Assembly (NCBI GenBank): GCA_900321035.1
Contig: ONUH01000007.1
Coordinates: forward strand, 1-64,000
Reading direction: 5' to 3'
Length of the DNA: 64,000 nt
From: an uncultured Selenomonadales bacterium
Lineage (GTDB): Bacteria; Bacillota; Negativicutes; Selenomonadales; Selenomonadaceae
The position numbers and the translations under genes are program-made. Below, in pieces: positions 22,933 to 30,891 of the stretch. The notes beneath the pieces were generated by a model. That model worked only from the letters and a program-made list of their open reading frames with translations. It was not told the origin of the DNA and searched no databases. Within the stretch, counting starts at the first letter, position 1. Every line of letters starts with the position of its first letter.

Positions 22933-25596
22933 ATGACTGAAAATATTAGTATTCAACAGAGAGAAGATAAAGCGCCGGTCAAACGCGTAGAGCTTAGCGT
23001 ACATACACAGATGGGACCGATGGATTCCGTCGTTCCAATAAGAGAATTGATTCGAACCGCGGGCCGCTGGGGGTGGAATGCAATTGCCATTACTGACCAC
23101 GGTGGCGTACAGGCCTTTCCAGAAGTGATGGATGCCGTCGAATGCAATCCCTTTGACATTAAGGTGATTTATGGTATGGAAGGTTCTTTGACGGAGGACA
23201 ACTATCAACAGCCCTATGCGAACCATATCACGCTCTTGGCGAAAAACATGGATGGGCTGCATAATTTGTATCGTCTTGTGTCCCTATCGCACTTGTTCTT
23301 GGGGCGTCGCCTTGTGAGCCGGTCGGATTTGCACTCTAATCATTATGCTCCACGAATCCCAAGACGTATATTGCAAGAACATCGTGAAGGCTTGCTTCTG
23401 GGTTCATCCGGAGCGGAGGGGGAGCTCATTCGCGCTATCGCTTCCCGTCAATATGGAGATGAAGAATTGATTACGGTTGCGCGTTTCTATGATTATCTTG
23501 AAATCCAGCCGATTGGAAATTACGCATACTTGCTTCGTAACAAGGATTTTCCACATATCAATACAGAGGAAGATTTGCGCGACATCAACCGAAAGGTTGT
23601 GTCATTAGCGAAAAAGTTGGATAAACTGCTCGTTGCAACGGGCGATGTCCATTTTTTGAATCCCGAAGATGCTATCTGTCAGGCAGTTATGATGGCAAAT
23701 CGTGAGTGGGAGGAAGATGACTCGGGGATAGTCAATTCGCAGCCGTCGCTCTTTCTCCACACCACGGTTGAGATGTTGGAGGAGTTTGAATATCTTGGAG
23801 GAGTAGTCGCTTTCGAGGCGGTTGTAAGGAATCCTCAGCGTATTGCGGACATGGTTAAAAGAATAAAACCGCTTCCCGATGATTTGTATGATCCGACACT
23901 TCCTGATGCCGACGAGGGAATTAAAACAATGGCATATGAGCGGGCGCATGAGTTGTATGGGGAAAAACTTCCTGAAATCGTGCAGGAACGGCTTGATCAA
24001 GAATTGACGCCCATACTCAAACATGGGTTTTCAAGCCTGTATTTGATTGCGCATAAGCTCGTCAAAAAATCGAATGATGATGGATATGCTGTTTTTGCGC
24101 GAGGTTCAGTCGGTGCTTCCTTTGTCGCGACCATGACTGGCATTACGGAAGTCAACCCCCTCCCGCCGCATTGGCGTTGTTCGAAATGTCATTACAGCGA
24201 ATTTATAACCGATGGCACATATAACTCTGGATTTGATTTGCCTGAAAAAATGTGCCCGAACTGTGGAGGATTGCTTGCAAAGGATGGTCACGATATCCCT
24301 TTCGCCGCTTTTCTTGGGTATGACGGGGATAAGGTACCCGATATTGATATCAATTACTCGGATGAAGATTGCCCAGAGCTTTGCAAATACATAGAACGAC
24401 TTTTCGGGAAAGATAAGGTGTATGTTGCTGGTACTATAGAGACGCTGCGTGAATCGGAAGTGCGGCGTTATATTCAAAAATTCTTTGATAAGAAAGGAGA
24501 AACGCCTTCCGAAAGCCTTATCCAATATATCGTGGATGGATGCGTTGGAGTGAAAAAGGCAACAGGGGCACATCCTGCGGGAATCATGATTGTACCGCAG
24601 GATATGGACGTTCATTTCGTTACTCCGGTTCAGCATCCCGAAGATCGACTCGATCTTTCCGATATCGTAACAACCCATTTTGACTACCATCGCATTAGTA
24701 GCCGCCTTGTGAAATTCGACATTCTTCCCCATGAAGTTCCGACGTGTATTAAACTGTTGGAGGATTATACCCATTACAACCATAGGACGATCCCGTTTAA
24801 CGATCCGGAGACGCTTTCGTTATTCCAATCCACAGAGGCACTTGGAATCTCGCCGGCGGATTTGGGAGCAACGACAGGAACGCTTGGGATACCGGACTTT
24901 CAAGTACCGTATGTGCGTCGGATGTTGGATGCGACAAAACCGATGTGTTTCAGTGATCTTGTCAAGATTTCAGGCTTCTGTCATGGGACGGAAATATGGA
25001 AGGGCAATATGCAGGACGCACTACGTGACGGCGTCTGTACGCTTCACGACGCGATTTCTGTACGCGACGATATAATGATGTATCTGATACATAAAGGTAT
25101 CGATCCATTACTGGCTTTCAAAACGATGGAGAGTACGCGTAAAGGTAAAGGGCTCAAGCCGGATGTTGTAGAACAACTCAAAGCAGGTGGAATTCCTGAT
25201 TGGTATATTGAAGCATGTCAAAAAATCAAATACCTTTTCCCACGGGCTCATGTTATTGCTTATGTTATGATGGCGTATCGAATCGCCTATTATAAAGTGC
25301 ATTACCCGGATGCGTTTTACGCGGCGTATTTCTCAATACACGCAAAGAAGGTCGCGTATGATGTCGATGTAATCGAGGCAGGAGTAGAGGCCGTGAAAAA
25401 ACGCATCTTAGAATTAAAGGCTAAACGGTACTACGGAAATTTGCCGGAGAGGAGAGTCATATTGTATGTCGCCTTGGAAATGCTATTGCGCGGATATAAG
25501 ATTGTGTTCGATGACCCTTACAATGGCATTTCCCCCCGTAATCCAAGTTTTTCCGTACTTCGGAGATTCGAGGTTTGTCGCAATACGGAGAGATAA
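22933..25596 (+). CDS. PolC-type DNA polymerase III alpha homologue lacking the exonuclease domain
   Basis: 887 residues against about 1440 in PolC. It begins directly in the PHP domain ('KRVELSVHTQMGPMD'), without the N-terminal and OB regions. The DEDD exonuclease normally inserted in PHP is cleanly missing at residues 84-98. In PHP the first His of the H-x-H pair is Ser (S22). Polymerase parts are kept: 'RGSVGASF', zinc cysteines 'CSKCHYSEF'...'CPNC', catalytic aspartates D470 and D472 (PDIDIN) and D596 (KFDIL), and 'RKGKGLKPD'. The C-terminal 90 or so residues of PolC are replaced by a short unrelated tail. Polymerisation without proofreading is plausible. Confidence 0.85.
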   Translation: MTENISIQQREDKAPVKRVELSVHTQMGPMDSVVPIRELIRTAGRWGWNAIAITDHGGVQAFPEVMDAVECNPFDIKVIYGMEGSLTEDNYQQPYANHITLLAKNMDGLHNLYRLVSLSHLFLGRRLVSRSDLHSNHYAPRIPRRILQEHREGLLLGSSGAEGELIRAIASRQYGDEELITVARFYDYLEIQPIGNYAYLLRNKDFPHINTEEDLRDINRKVVSLAKKLDKLLVATGDVHFLNPEDAICQAVMMANREWEEDDSGIVNSQPSLFLHTTVEMLEEFEYLGGVVAFEAVVRNPQRIADMVKRIKPLPDDLYDPTLPDADEGIKTMAYERAHELYGEKLPEIVQERLDQELTPILKHGFSSLYLIAHKLVKKSNDDGYAVFARGSVGASFVATMTGITEVNPLPPHWRCSKCHYSEFITDGTYNSGFDLPEKMCPNCGGLLAKDGHDIPFAAFLGYDGDKVPDIDINYSDEDCPELCKYIERLFGKDKVYVAGTIETLRESEVRRYIQKFFDKKGETPSESLIQYIVDGCVGVKKATGAHPAGIMIVPQDMDVHFVTPVQHPEDRLDLSDIVTTHFDYHRISSRLVKFDILPHEVPTCIKLLEDYTHYNHRTIPFNDPETLSLFQSTEALGISPADLGATTGTLGIPDFQVPYVRRMLDATKPMCFSDLVKISGFCHGTEIWKGNMQDALRDGVCTLHDAISVRDDIMMYLIHKGIDPLLAFKTMESTRKGKGLKPDVVEQLKAGGIPDWYIEACQKIKYLFPRAHVIAYVMMAYRIAYYKVHYPDAFYAAYFSIHAKKVAYDVDVIEAGVEAVKKRILELKAKRYYGNLPERRVILYVALEMLLRGYKIVFDDPYNGISPRNPSFSVLRRFEVCRNTER

Positions 25597-25822
25597 CGAG
25601 GGGAAGAAATTTGGTGAAGCTAAAAGATATTGTCACTCTAATGTGTTGCAGTTCATCATCTTGGACAAACATAAGAAACCGTTGTTTGCAGTGCAGCGTA
25701 AATTGCATTGCGACAGGTTTGATCTGGCATTGGAATTGAGTAGGGGAGCACAATTCTGTATAATTATCGTAATAATTGAATTCTGCATGAGAAAAATGTA
25801 TCTTAGCAAAGGAGGTTTTTAG
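25466..25822 (+). CDS. Small ORF overlapping the polymerase 3' end, unknown
   Basis: 118 codons from 25466 (or 99 from ATG 25523) in a frame different from the polymerase, ending one base before the next gene's ATG. The stretch 'SNVLQFIILDKHKKPLFAVQ' faintly recalls DUF2726-type restriction-related domains, but this is a guess. GGAGAGGAGAG lies upstream of 25466. A frameshift at the C6 run near 25531 could instead have joined it to the polymerase; the residues do not match the PolC C-terminus. Confidence 0.4.
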   Translation: MSPWKCYCADIRLCSMTLTMAFPPVIQVFPYFGDSRFVAIRRDNEGKKFGEAKRYCHSNVLQFIILDKHKKPLFAVQRKLHCDRFDLALELSRGAQFCIIIVIIEFCMRKMYLSKGGF

Positions 25823-25823
25823 G

Positions 25824-26849
25824 ATGGGACATTATTGGTTGCACAGAATCTCGAATGAATGGGGCGTTGCTAAACCGTTGCTTGATAAAGGATACTTAAC
25901 TATAGGCTGGCAATGTTTAATAACAGAAAAGAGTCTGTGTGAGTGTATTATTGATAAACATGGAGAAGGCTTTGAATCGTTGATGAATGAGTTGAAAGTA
26001 AAGTGGCGTTCGCGTTGGTGTTTGGAGCGATTTGCAAGATTTAAGCAGGGAGATACGGTTGTTGTCCCATTATATGATAAAAGTTTTGCAGTAGTTGAAG
26101 TGGAAGAAACTGCAAAGAGTATTTGTGATTTGCCAAAAGATATTATTGATGGATTCACGGATATTATTTTGAAAGAAGACGGATTGGCTGACACCACAAA
26201 TCGGAACATTGATATTGGTTTTTTTGTAAAAGTTAAAACGCCAGTAAAAATAATTCCCAGAAGTTATGCTGTGGATAAACTTCAGATGAGAATGAAGATG
26301 CGGCAAACTAATGCATCTATTGATGATTTGGCAGAAGCAGTTGAAGATGCTGCGAAGCGTGAGGCTCCAATCGATGTTCATGAGATTTTAGTGGAAGAAT
26401 CAGCAAATACAATTCTTATGCAGATTAAAAAATATGTTACTGCAGATAATTTTGAGCGAGTCGTAAAGTGGTACATGGAAAAAATCGGAGCATCCAAAGT
26501 TTACATTCCGCCTAAAAATAGCAATGAAAAAAAGGATTATGCAGATGCCGATGTAGTAGCTGTATTTGACTCTTTGGGGGTTACAATTTATATCCAAGTC
26601 AAAAAACATGATGACAAAACTAATTCGTGGGCTGTAGAGCAGATTGTTAAATACGGCGAGCAGCAGGAAAAGAACTTTGTTGAAGGAATGACCTATATTC
26701 TTTGGGTAGTGTCAACAGCCGATGATTTTAATGACGATGCAAAGGGAAAAGCCAATGAAAAGGGTGTCCGGCTAATCAATGGCAAAGAATTTTCAAGAAT
26801 GTTGGCTGAAGTTGGCGTGAATGGTATTGATGAAGGATTTAACAATTGA
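25824..26849 (+). CDS. Mrr-like restriction endonuclease
   Basis: A 341-residue protein. The N-terminal 150 residues ('GHYWLHRISNEWGVA', 'KGYLTIGWQ', 'FKQGDTVVVP') form a domain often found ahead of Mrr-type nucleases and suspected to recognise modified DNA. A linker follows, then an Mrr-like catalytic domain (about 205-335): 'NFERVVKWYMEKIGA', 'ADADVVAVF' and Q258-V-K260, the D...QxK active site. The family cuts methylated or foreign DNA. GGAGG precedes the ATG. Last gene of the island transcript. Confidence 0.8.
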   Translation: MGHYWLHRISNEWGVAKPLLDKGYLTIGWQCLITEKSLCECIIDKHGEGFESLMNELKVKWRSRWCLERFARFKQGDTVVVPLYDKSFAVVEVEETAKSICDLPKDIIDGFTDIILKEDGLADTTNRNIDIGFFVKVKTPVKIIPRSYAVDKLQMRMKMRQTNASIDDLAEAVEDAAKREAPIDVHEILVEESANTILMQIKKYVTADNFERVVKWYMEKIGASKVYIPPKNSNEKKDYADADVVAVFDSLGVTIYIQVKKHDDKTNSWAVEQIVKYGEQQEKNFVEGMTYILWVVSTADDFNDDAKGKANEKGVRLINGKEFSRMLAEVGVNGIDEGFNN

Positions 26850-27005
26850 TGATGATTGAGCGGTTTTTAGTTAAGGCGTAATTCGTTGCATTTAGAAATG
26901 TAAAGAGGATTTCCATTACAGCCAGTAAACGAGAGACAAAGCTAACTAACTGAAAGCGTGTGGAAGCAAAATACTTTTTCGATGAATAAAAGCCACTATG
27001 AAAAA

Positions 27006-27055
27006 ACGGGCCATGCAGGAAAAATAACCTGCATGGCCCGTTCGCATGGCCGTTT
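27006..27055 (+). terminator. Strong terminator closing the island
   Basis: A perfect 14-bp stem (ACGGGCCATGCAGG / CCTGCATGGCCCGT) with an 8-base loop, followed by CGCATGGCCGTTTTTCTG. It may also serve the converging vWA gene. Confidence 0.85.
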
Positions 27056-27090
27056 TTCTGTTATTACCGATTGTCAAAATATGTGGAATC

Positions 27091-27864
27091 TTACTGCCCG
27101 TTCTTCCAATTCTCGCCTACGCTGCCGCTTTCGCGTGCTTCTTTCGCGGCTTCGCTCATGCGGGAGAATGATTCCTGCACGCCTTCGCTGTCATGGGCGT
27201 AGTTCATCGCGTGGTCGGCACGGATTCCGATGGCGGCCGCCTCGGCGACGGAGTCGATATTGGCGCCCATGAAAATGTAATTCCAGTGATAGTCGTTCGT
27301 GGTCGATTCGATCAACGCTTTTACCGTTGCCTTGTCGTATTCGCGGCTGGCGTTTTCCAGTCCGTCGGTCATTATCATGAACAGGACGCGCCGTTTCATG
27401 GGGCAAATGTTTTTCTTTTCCATCCGGCCTGCCGTTTCCATGATTGTCCGTCCGATGGCGTCCAGCAGTGCGGTCGTGCCGCGGGCGTAGTAGGTGGACG
27501 AGGTCAGCTCCGGCGCTTTTTGCAGATCGACGCCCGCTGCGATTGTCTCATACTTGTCGTCGAACAGTATCGTTGTTACTTCCGCCGTGCCGGGCTCCTG
27601 CCGCTGCTGCGCCAGGAAGGAATTATACCCGCCGATGACGTCGCCGGTGAGCTTTTGCATGGAGCCTGACCGATCGAGGATGCAGATGATCTGGACTGGC
27701 TCTGCGGCGGTTAGTTCGCAGCTTTCTTTATGTTCATGGGGGAGCAGGACTTGCTTCACGGTTTTTTCCGGCACGGGTTCCTCCGGCGCGGCAGCCGAGG
27801 AGACCAGGCAGGGATTGCTGATTGCCAGCAGCATGAACAGTACGGTCAGCAGATAACGAAACAT
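27091..27864 (-). CDS. Secreted von Willebrand factor A-domain protein
   Basis: A 257-residue protein with a signal peptide ('LLTVLFMLLAISNPCLVSSAAAPEE'-like, cut near residue 25) and a vWA domain from about 55. The MIDAS metal site is intact: DRSGSM near 67-72, the threonine in 'RGTTALLDAIG', and 'MTDGLENAS'. Such domains bind proteins through a divalent metal. The start at 27864 follows AAGGAAGG. Divergent from the lipase gene at 28073; the two may be functionally linked, but that is only context. Confidence 0.85.
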   Translation of the reverse strand: MFRYLLTVLFMLLAISNPCLVSSAAAPEEPVPEKTVKQVLLPHEHKESCELTAAEPVQIICILDRSGSMQKLTGDVIGGYNSFLAQQRQEPGTAEVTTILFDDKYETIAAGVDLQKAPELTSSTYYARGTTALLDAIGRTIMETAGRMEKKNICPMKRRVLFMIMTDGLENASREYDKATVKALIESTTNDYHWNYIFMGANIDSVAEAAAIGIRADHAMNYAHDSEGVQESFSRMSEAAKEARESGSVGENWKNGQ

Positions 27865-28072
27865 GATATCAACCTTCCTTTCCGCAACGGAATGAGTTTT
27901 TGGCAATCGGGCTGTCCCGATTTCAAGTATATTATAACAATGTTGATGAAAAACTGATGGTCGCAATGTTTTTCCTGCGAGTGTTTTATGATATGGTGAA
28001 GTGTGATACAATATACAGATACTGAGAATGTGAGAATAGGCAAAATGAAAGGATAGGGAAAGGTTAGGCGGC

Positions 28073-29539
28073 ATGGCACATCGATTTTATTCTGATTTCT
28101 GTCGGTTCACGTCCGGCGCGGTCTTGGCGCTTATGCTGTTCCTTGCGCCAGCTGGTGCGCAGGCGGCGAATACGGGCGGGTACGAGTCGGGCGAGTCGGC
28201 GGTTTATGAGGAGAAGGCGGTTTCCCACCCGCCGCTGGAATACCTCTGTTCGCTGATTTCCCTGGCGAGCTACAGCGACCGCATCGGCCTCGTCGCGCGG
28301 GAGTCGCTGGCGGATAACGGCTGGGTTCTCCAGCCATATCGCGAGGACACGGAGAAGGTCGCGGCGAAATATTATTTCATGAAAAACGACAAATTGCCGG
28401 TCACCGGGGCGCGTTATCTCGTGTCGGTGACGGGAACGAGCGATTTGAAAGACGTAAAGGCCGATCTTTCGATGCATAAGGTTCCGTTTGCAGGGAAGAC
28501 GCCCGAGGAATTTGAAAAGGAAATGAAGCGTCCGAAGATGAGCGCCGCCGAGCCTCTTACGCACGGGGGCTTTACCAATTATACGCAGACGGCGTTTTTT
28601 TCCCATCGGGAAAATGGAAAGACCTTTGGCGAAGAGCTGAAAGATATTTTAGCGAGCGAACCGGACGCAAAGCTTTGCGTCACCGGACACAGTCTCGGAG
28701 GCGCGGTCGCCGTTTTGTTGGCGGCGCGGCTGATGGCGATGGGGGTTCCTGCGGAGCAGCTCAGCGTCGTGACTTTCGGCGCGCCTGCTGTCGGGAATCG
28801 GGCTTTCGCGGACGCATACAGCGATCTGCCGATCATGCGTATTGCGATGACGGGCGATCCTATCCATGCCGCTTTGCAGTCCATTGACACGAGTTATGCG
28901 CAGTTCGGAAGCGTGCAGCATTGGCACAGGCCTCGCGGCTCCGAGCGGTTCCAGCACGATATGACGGGCTACACGGATGTGGCGCTTCGGCGGTATTATG
29001 ACTATGTTACGGAAAAACGGCGTGAAGAGGAGCGATTCCAGGAGGACGGCGTGCCGTATGAAGGCGACGCGGTGCGTTCCCGCGCCTCTCTTGATGAGGA
29101 TGACGAGGCGGCGCGCGTTCTGCTCTTTGCCGATTACACGCTGGATGACGCGATTATCGACGATTTGCCTTATATGCGGCTGGCTTCTTTCGACGTTCTG
29201 CGCAGGGAGACGGACAATCTTGTGGCGGCCCGCACCGCGTTTTCCGCCTTGCCGGGGGAAAACAAACTTTCGGAGGCGCTGCGGCAGGCAAAGGAGACAG
29301 GGTGCCGCTATGTGCTGATCCAAAAGTACGCGAGCGAGCGCCTGAAGGAAAAGCGTTTCGGGTACAAGATTTCGTTGGAGGAAGCCATCTATGATACAAG
29401 AGGGAATCCGCTCGTGCTGCAAAGCTTCACGACGAATACGGACACGATGACGCCGATTCTTGCCGCGCTTTATAACGAGGTCGCCGGCCGCGAAAGCCGA
29501 CGGGCTGTGTGGACGAAAGGTCATGGAGAATCGAATTGA
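28073..29539 (+). CDS. Secreted class 3 lipase
   Basis: A 488-residue protein with an N-terminal signal peptide ('SGAVLALMLFLAPAGAQA', cut near residue 33). The lipase_3 fold is shown by 'RYLVSVTGTSDLKD', the nucleophile elbow TGHSLGGA (about 203-210), 'VVTFGAPAVGNRAFAD' and the late 'MTGDPIHAAL', giving Ser-Asp-His candidates. The C-terminal 150 residues are a separate domain of unknown role. Substrate is probably a glyceride or phospholipid ester. Confidence 0.85.
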   Translation: MAHRFYSDFCRFTSGAVLALMLFLAPAGAQAANTGGYESGESAVYEEKAVSHPPLEYLCSLISLASYSDRIGLVARESLADNGWVLQPYREDTEKVAAKYYFMKNDKLPVTGARYLVSVTGTSDLKDVKADLSMHKVPFAGKTPEEFEKEMKRPKMSAAEPLTHGGFTNYTQTAFFSHRENGKTFGEELKDILASEPDAKLCVTGHSLGGAVAVLLAARLMAMGVPAEQLSVVTFGAPAVGNRAFADAYSDLPIMRIAMTGDPIHAALQSIDTSYAQFGSVQHWHRPRGSERFQHDMTGYTDVALRRYYDYVTEKRREEERFQEDGVPYEGDAVRSRASLDEDDEAARVLLFADYTLDDAIIDDLPYMRLASFDVLRRETDNLVAARTAFSALPGENKLSEALRQAKETGCRYVLIQKYASERLKEKRFGYKISLEEAIYDTRGNPLVLQSFTTNTDTMTPILAALYNEVAGRESRRAVWTKGHGESN

Positions 29540-29558
29540 CAGATAGGAAGTTGGACAG

Positions 29559-30887
29559 ATGACGCAAAAAAAGCGGCTGGTCAAGATGATTGTGTACGGC
29601 TGCCAGATGAATTTTGCCGAGGCGGAGCGCATGGAGGGACAGCTTCGGGAGATCGGGTTTGAGGCTGTGGAGGACGCGGAGAAGGCCGACCTGATTTTGA
29701 TGCACACCTGCTGCGTGCGGGAGACGGCGGAAGATAAAGCGTATGGGAAAATCGGCGAAATCAAGCGATTGAAGCGCGAGAGGCCGTCGCTCATATTTGG
29801 CGTGACGGGCTGCATGGCGCAGAAGGAAAGCGACGCGCTGATCCGACGTGCGCCGCATATAGATTTTGTGCTTGGGACGGGGCGGATTGGCGAGCTTTCC
29901 CGCGTGGTCGAGGAGCTTTTGGCGGAACGTGTCCCTCATGTCGTCGATGTGGCGGAGGATGGAGCGCTGCCGGAGGAAGGGACGCCCGCGAGGCAGGGAA
30001 CGGTCTCAGCCTGGGTGCCAATCATGTACGGCTGCGACAATTTTTGCACTTACTGCATTGTGCCTTATGTGCGTGGGCGTGAGCGAAGCCGGCGGCCTGA
30101 GGATATCCTGCGCGAGATTGAGGACGCGGCGGCAAAAGGATTCAGGGAAATCACACTGCTGGGGCAGAATGTCAATTCTTACGGAAAGGACCATAAGCTG
30201 GCGGACTTCGCCGAACTCTTGCAAATGGCGGATCGCGTCGAGGGAATCGAGCGGGTGCGATTCATGACTTCGCATCCGAAGGATTTGAGCGAGCGGCTGA
30301 TTGCGGCGGTGCGGGATGGAAAGCATATCTGCGAGCATTTCCATTTGCCGATACAGCACGGCAGCGACAGGATCCTGAAAGCGATGAACCGCAACTATAC
30401 GACGGAAAAATACAGGGAGCTTGTCCGCGCCATTCGTGAAAACGTGCCGAACGCGAGCCTGACCACCGACCTGATCGTCGGTTTTCCCGGCGAGACGGAG
30501 GCGGATTTTGAGGAATTGCTCGAATTTTTGCGGGAGATACGCTATGATGCGGCGTACACGTTCCTTTATTCGCCGCGTTCGGGAACGCCGGCGGCGAAGA
30601 TGGAGGGGCAGGTGCCGGACGAGGTCAAGCACGAGCGGCTGGAACGGCTGATGGAGCTGCAAAACCAGATCAGCCTTGAACGAAATCAAAAGCTCGACGG
30701 CACGGTGCAGGAAGTCTTGATTGAAGGGCCGAGCCGGACGGATGCGGCCATTTGGACGGGCCGGACGCGGACGGGAAAGATTGTGCTTTGGCCGCATCAG
30801 GACGGGGAGAAAGTTGGCGCGCTCGCGCAAATCAGGATTACGCAGCCGCAAACGTGGGTTTTGAAGGGCGAGCGGACGGAAGGATAA
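29559..30887 (+). CDS. miaB: tRNA-2-methylthio-N6-dimethylallyladenosine synthase MiaB
   Basis: A 442-residue radical SAM methylthiotransferase that adds the ms2 group to i6A37 in tRNAs reading UNN codons. An N-terminal UPF0004 domain carries cysteines for the second cluster ('YGCQMNFAEAE', 'HTCCVRE', 'GCMAQ'). The radical SAM loop is CDNFCTYCIVPYVRGRE (about 157-173), and a C-terminal TRAM domain closes it. Start after AGGAAG. Begins the miaB-DUF512-der-plsY run. Confidence 0.95.
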   Translation: MTQKKRLVKMIVYGCQMNFAEAERMEGQLREIGFEAVEDAEKADLILMHTCCVRETAEDKAYGKIGEIKRLKRERPSLIFGVTGCMAQKESDALIRRAPHIDFVLGTGRIGELSRVVEELLAERVPHVVDVAEDGALPEEGTPARQGTVSAWVPIMYGCDNFCTYCIVPYVRGRERSRRPEDILREIEDAAAKGFREITLLGQNVNSYGKDHKLADFAELLQMADRVEGIERVRFMTSHPKDLSERLIAAVRDGKHICEHFHLPIQHGSDRILKAMNRNYTTEKYRELVRAIRENVPNASLTTDLIVGFPGETEADFEELLEFLREIRYDAAYTFLYSPRSGTPAAKMEGQVPDEVKHERLERLMELQNQISLERNQKLDGTVQEVLIEGPSRTDAAIWTGRTRTGKIVLWPHQDGEKVGALAQIRITQPQTWVLKGERTEG

Positions 30888-30891
30888 CGAT

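Noticed and set aside
22933..25596. PolC-like gene as the housekeeping replicase
   Set aside because: It lacks the exonuclease, the N-terminal region and the C-terminal end, and it sits in an accessory-looking operon, so a replicative role is unlikely.
19163..26849. Integrated prophage or conjugative element
   Set aside because: No integrase, portal, terminase, relaxase or tRNA-site duplication was seen in or near the block; the tRNA-Ser at 13287 is about 6 kb away with core genes in between.
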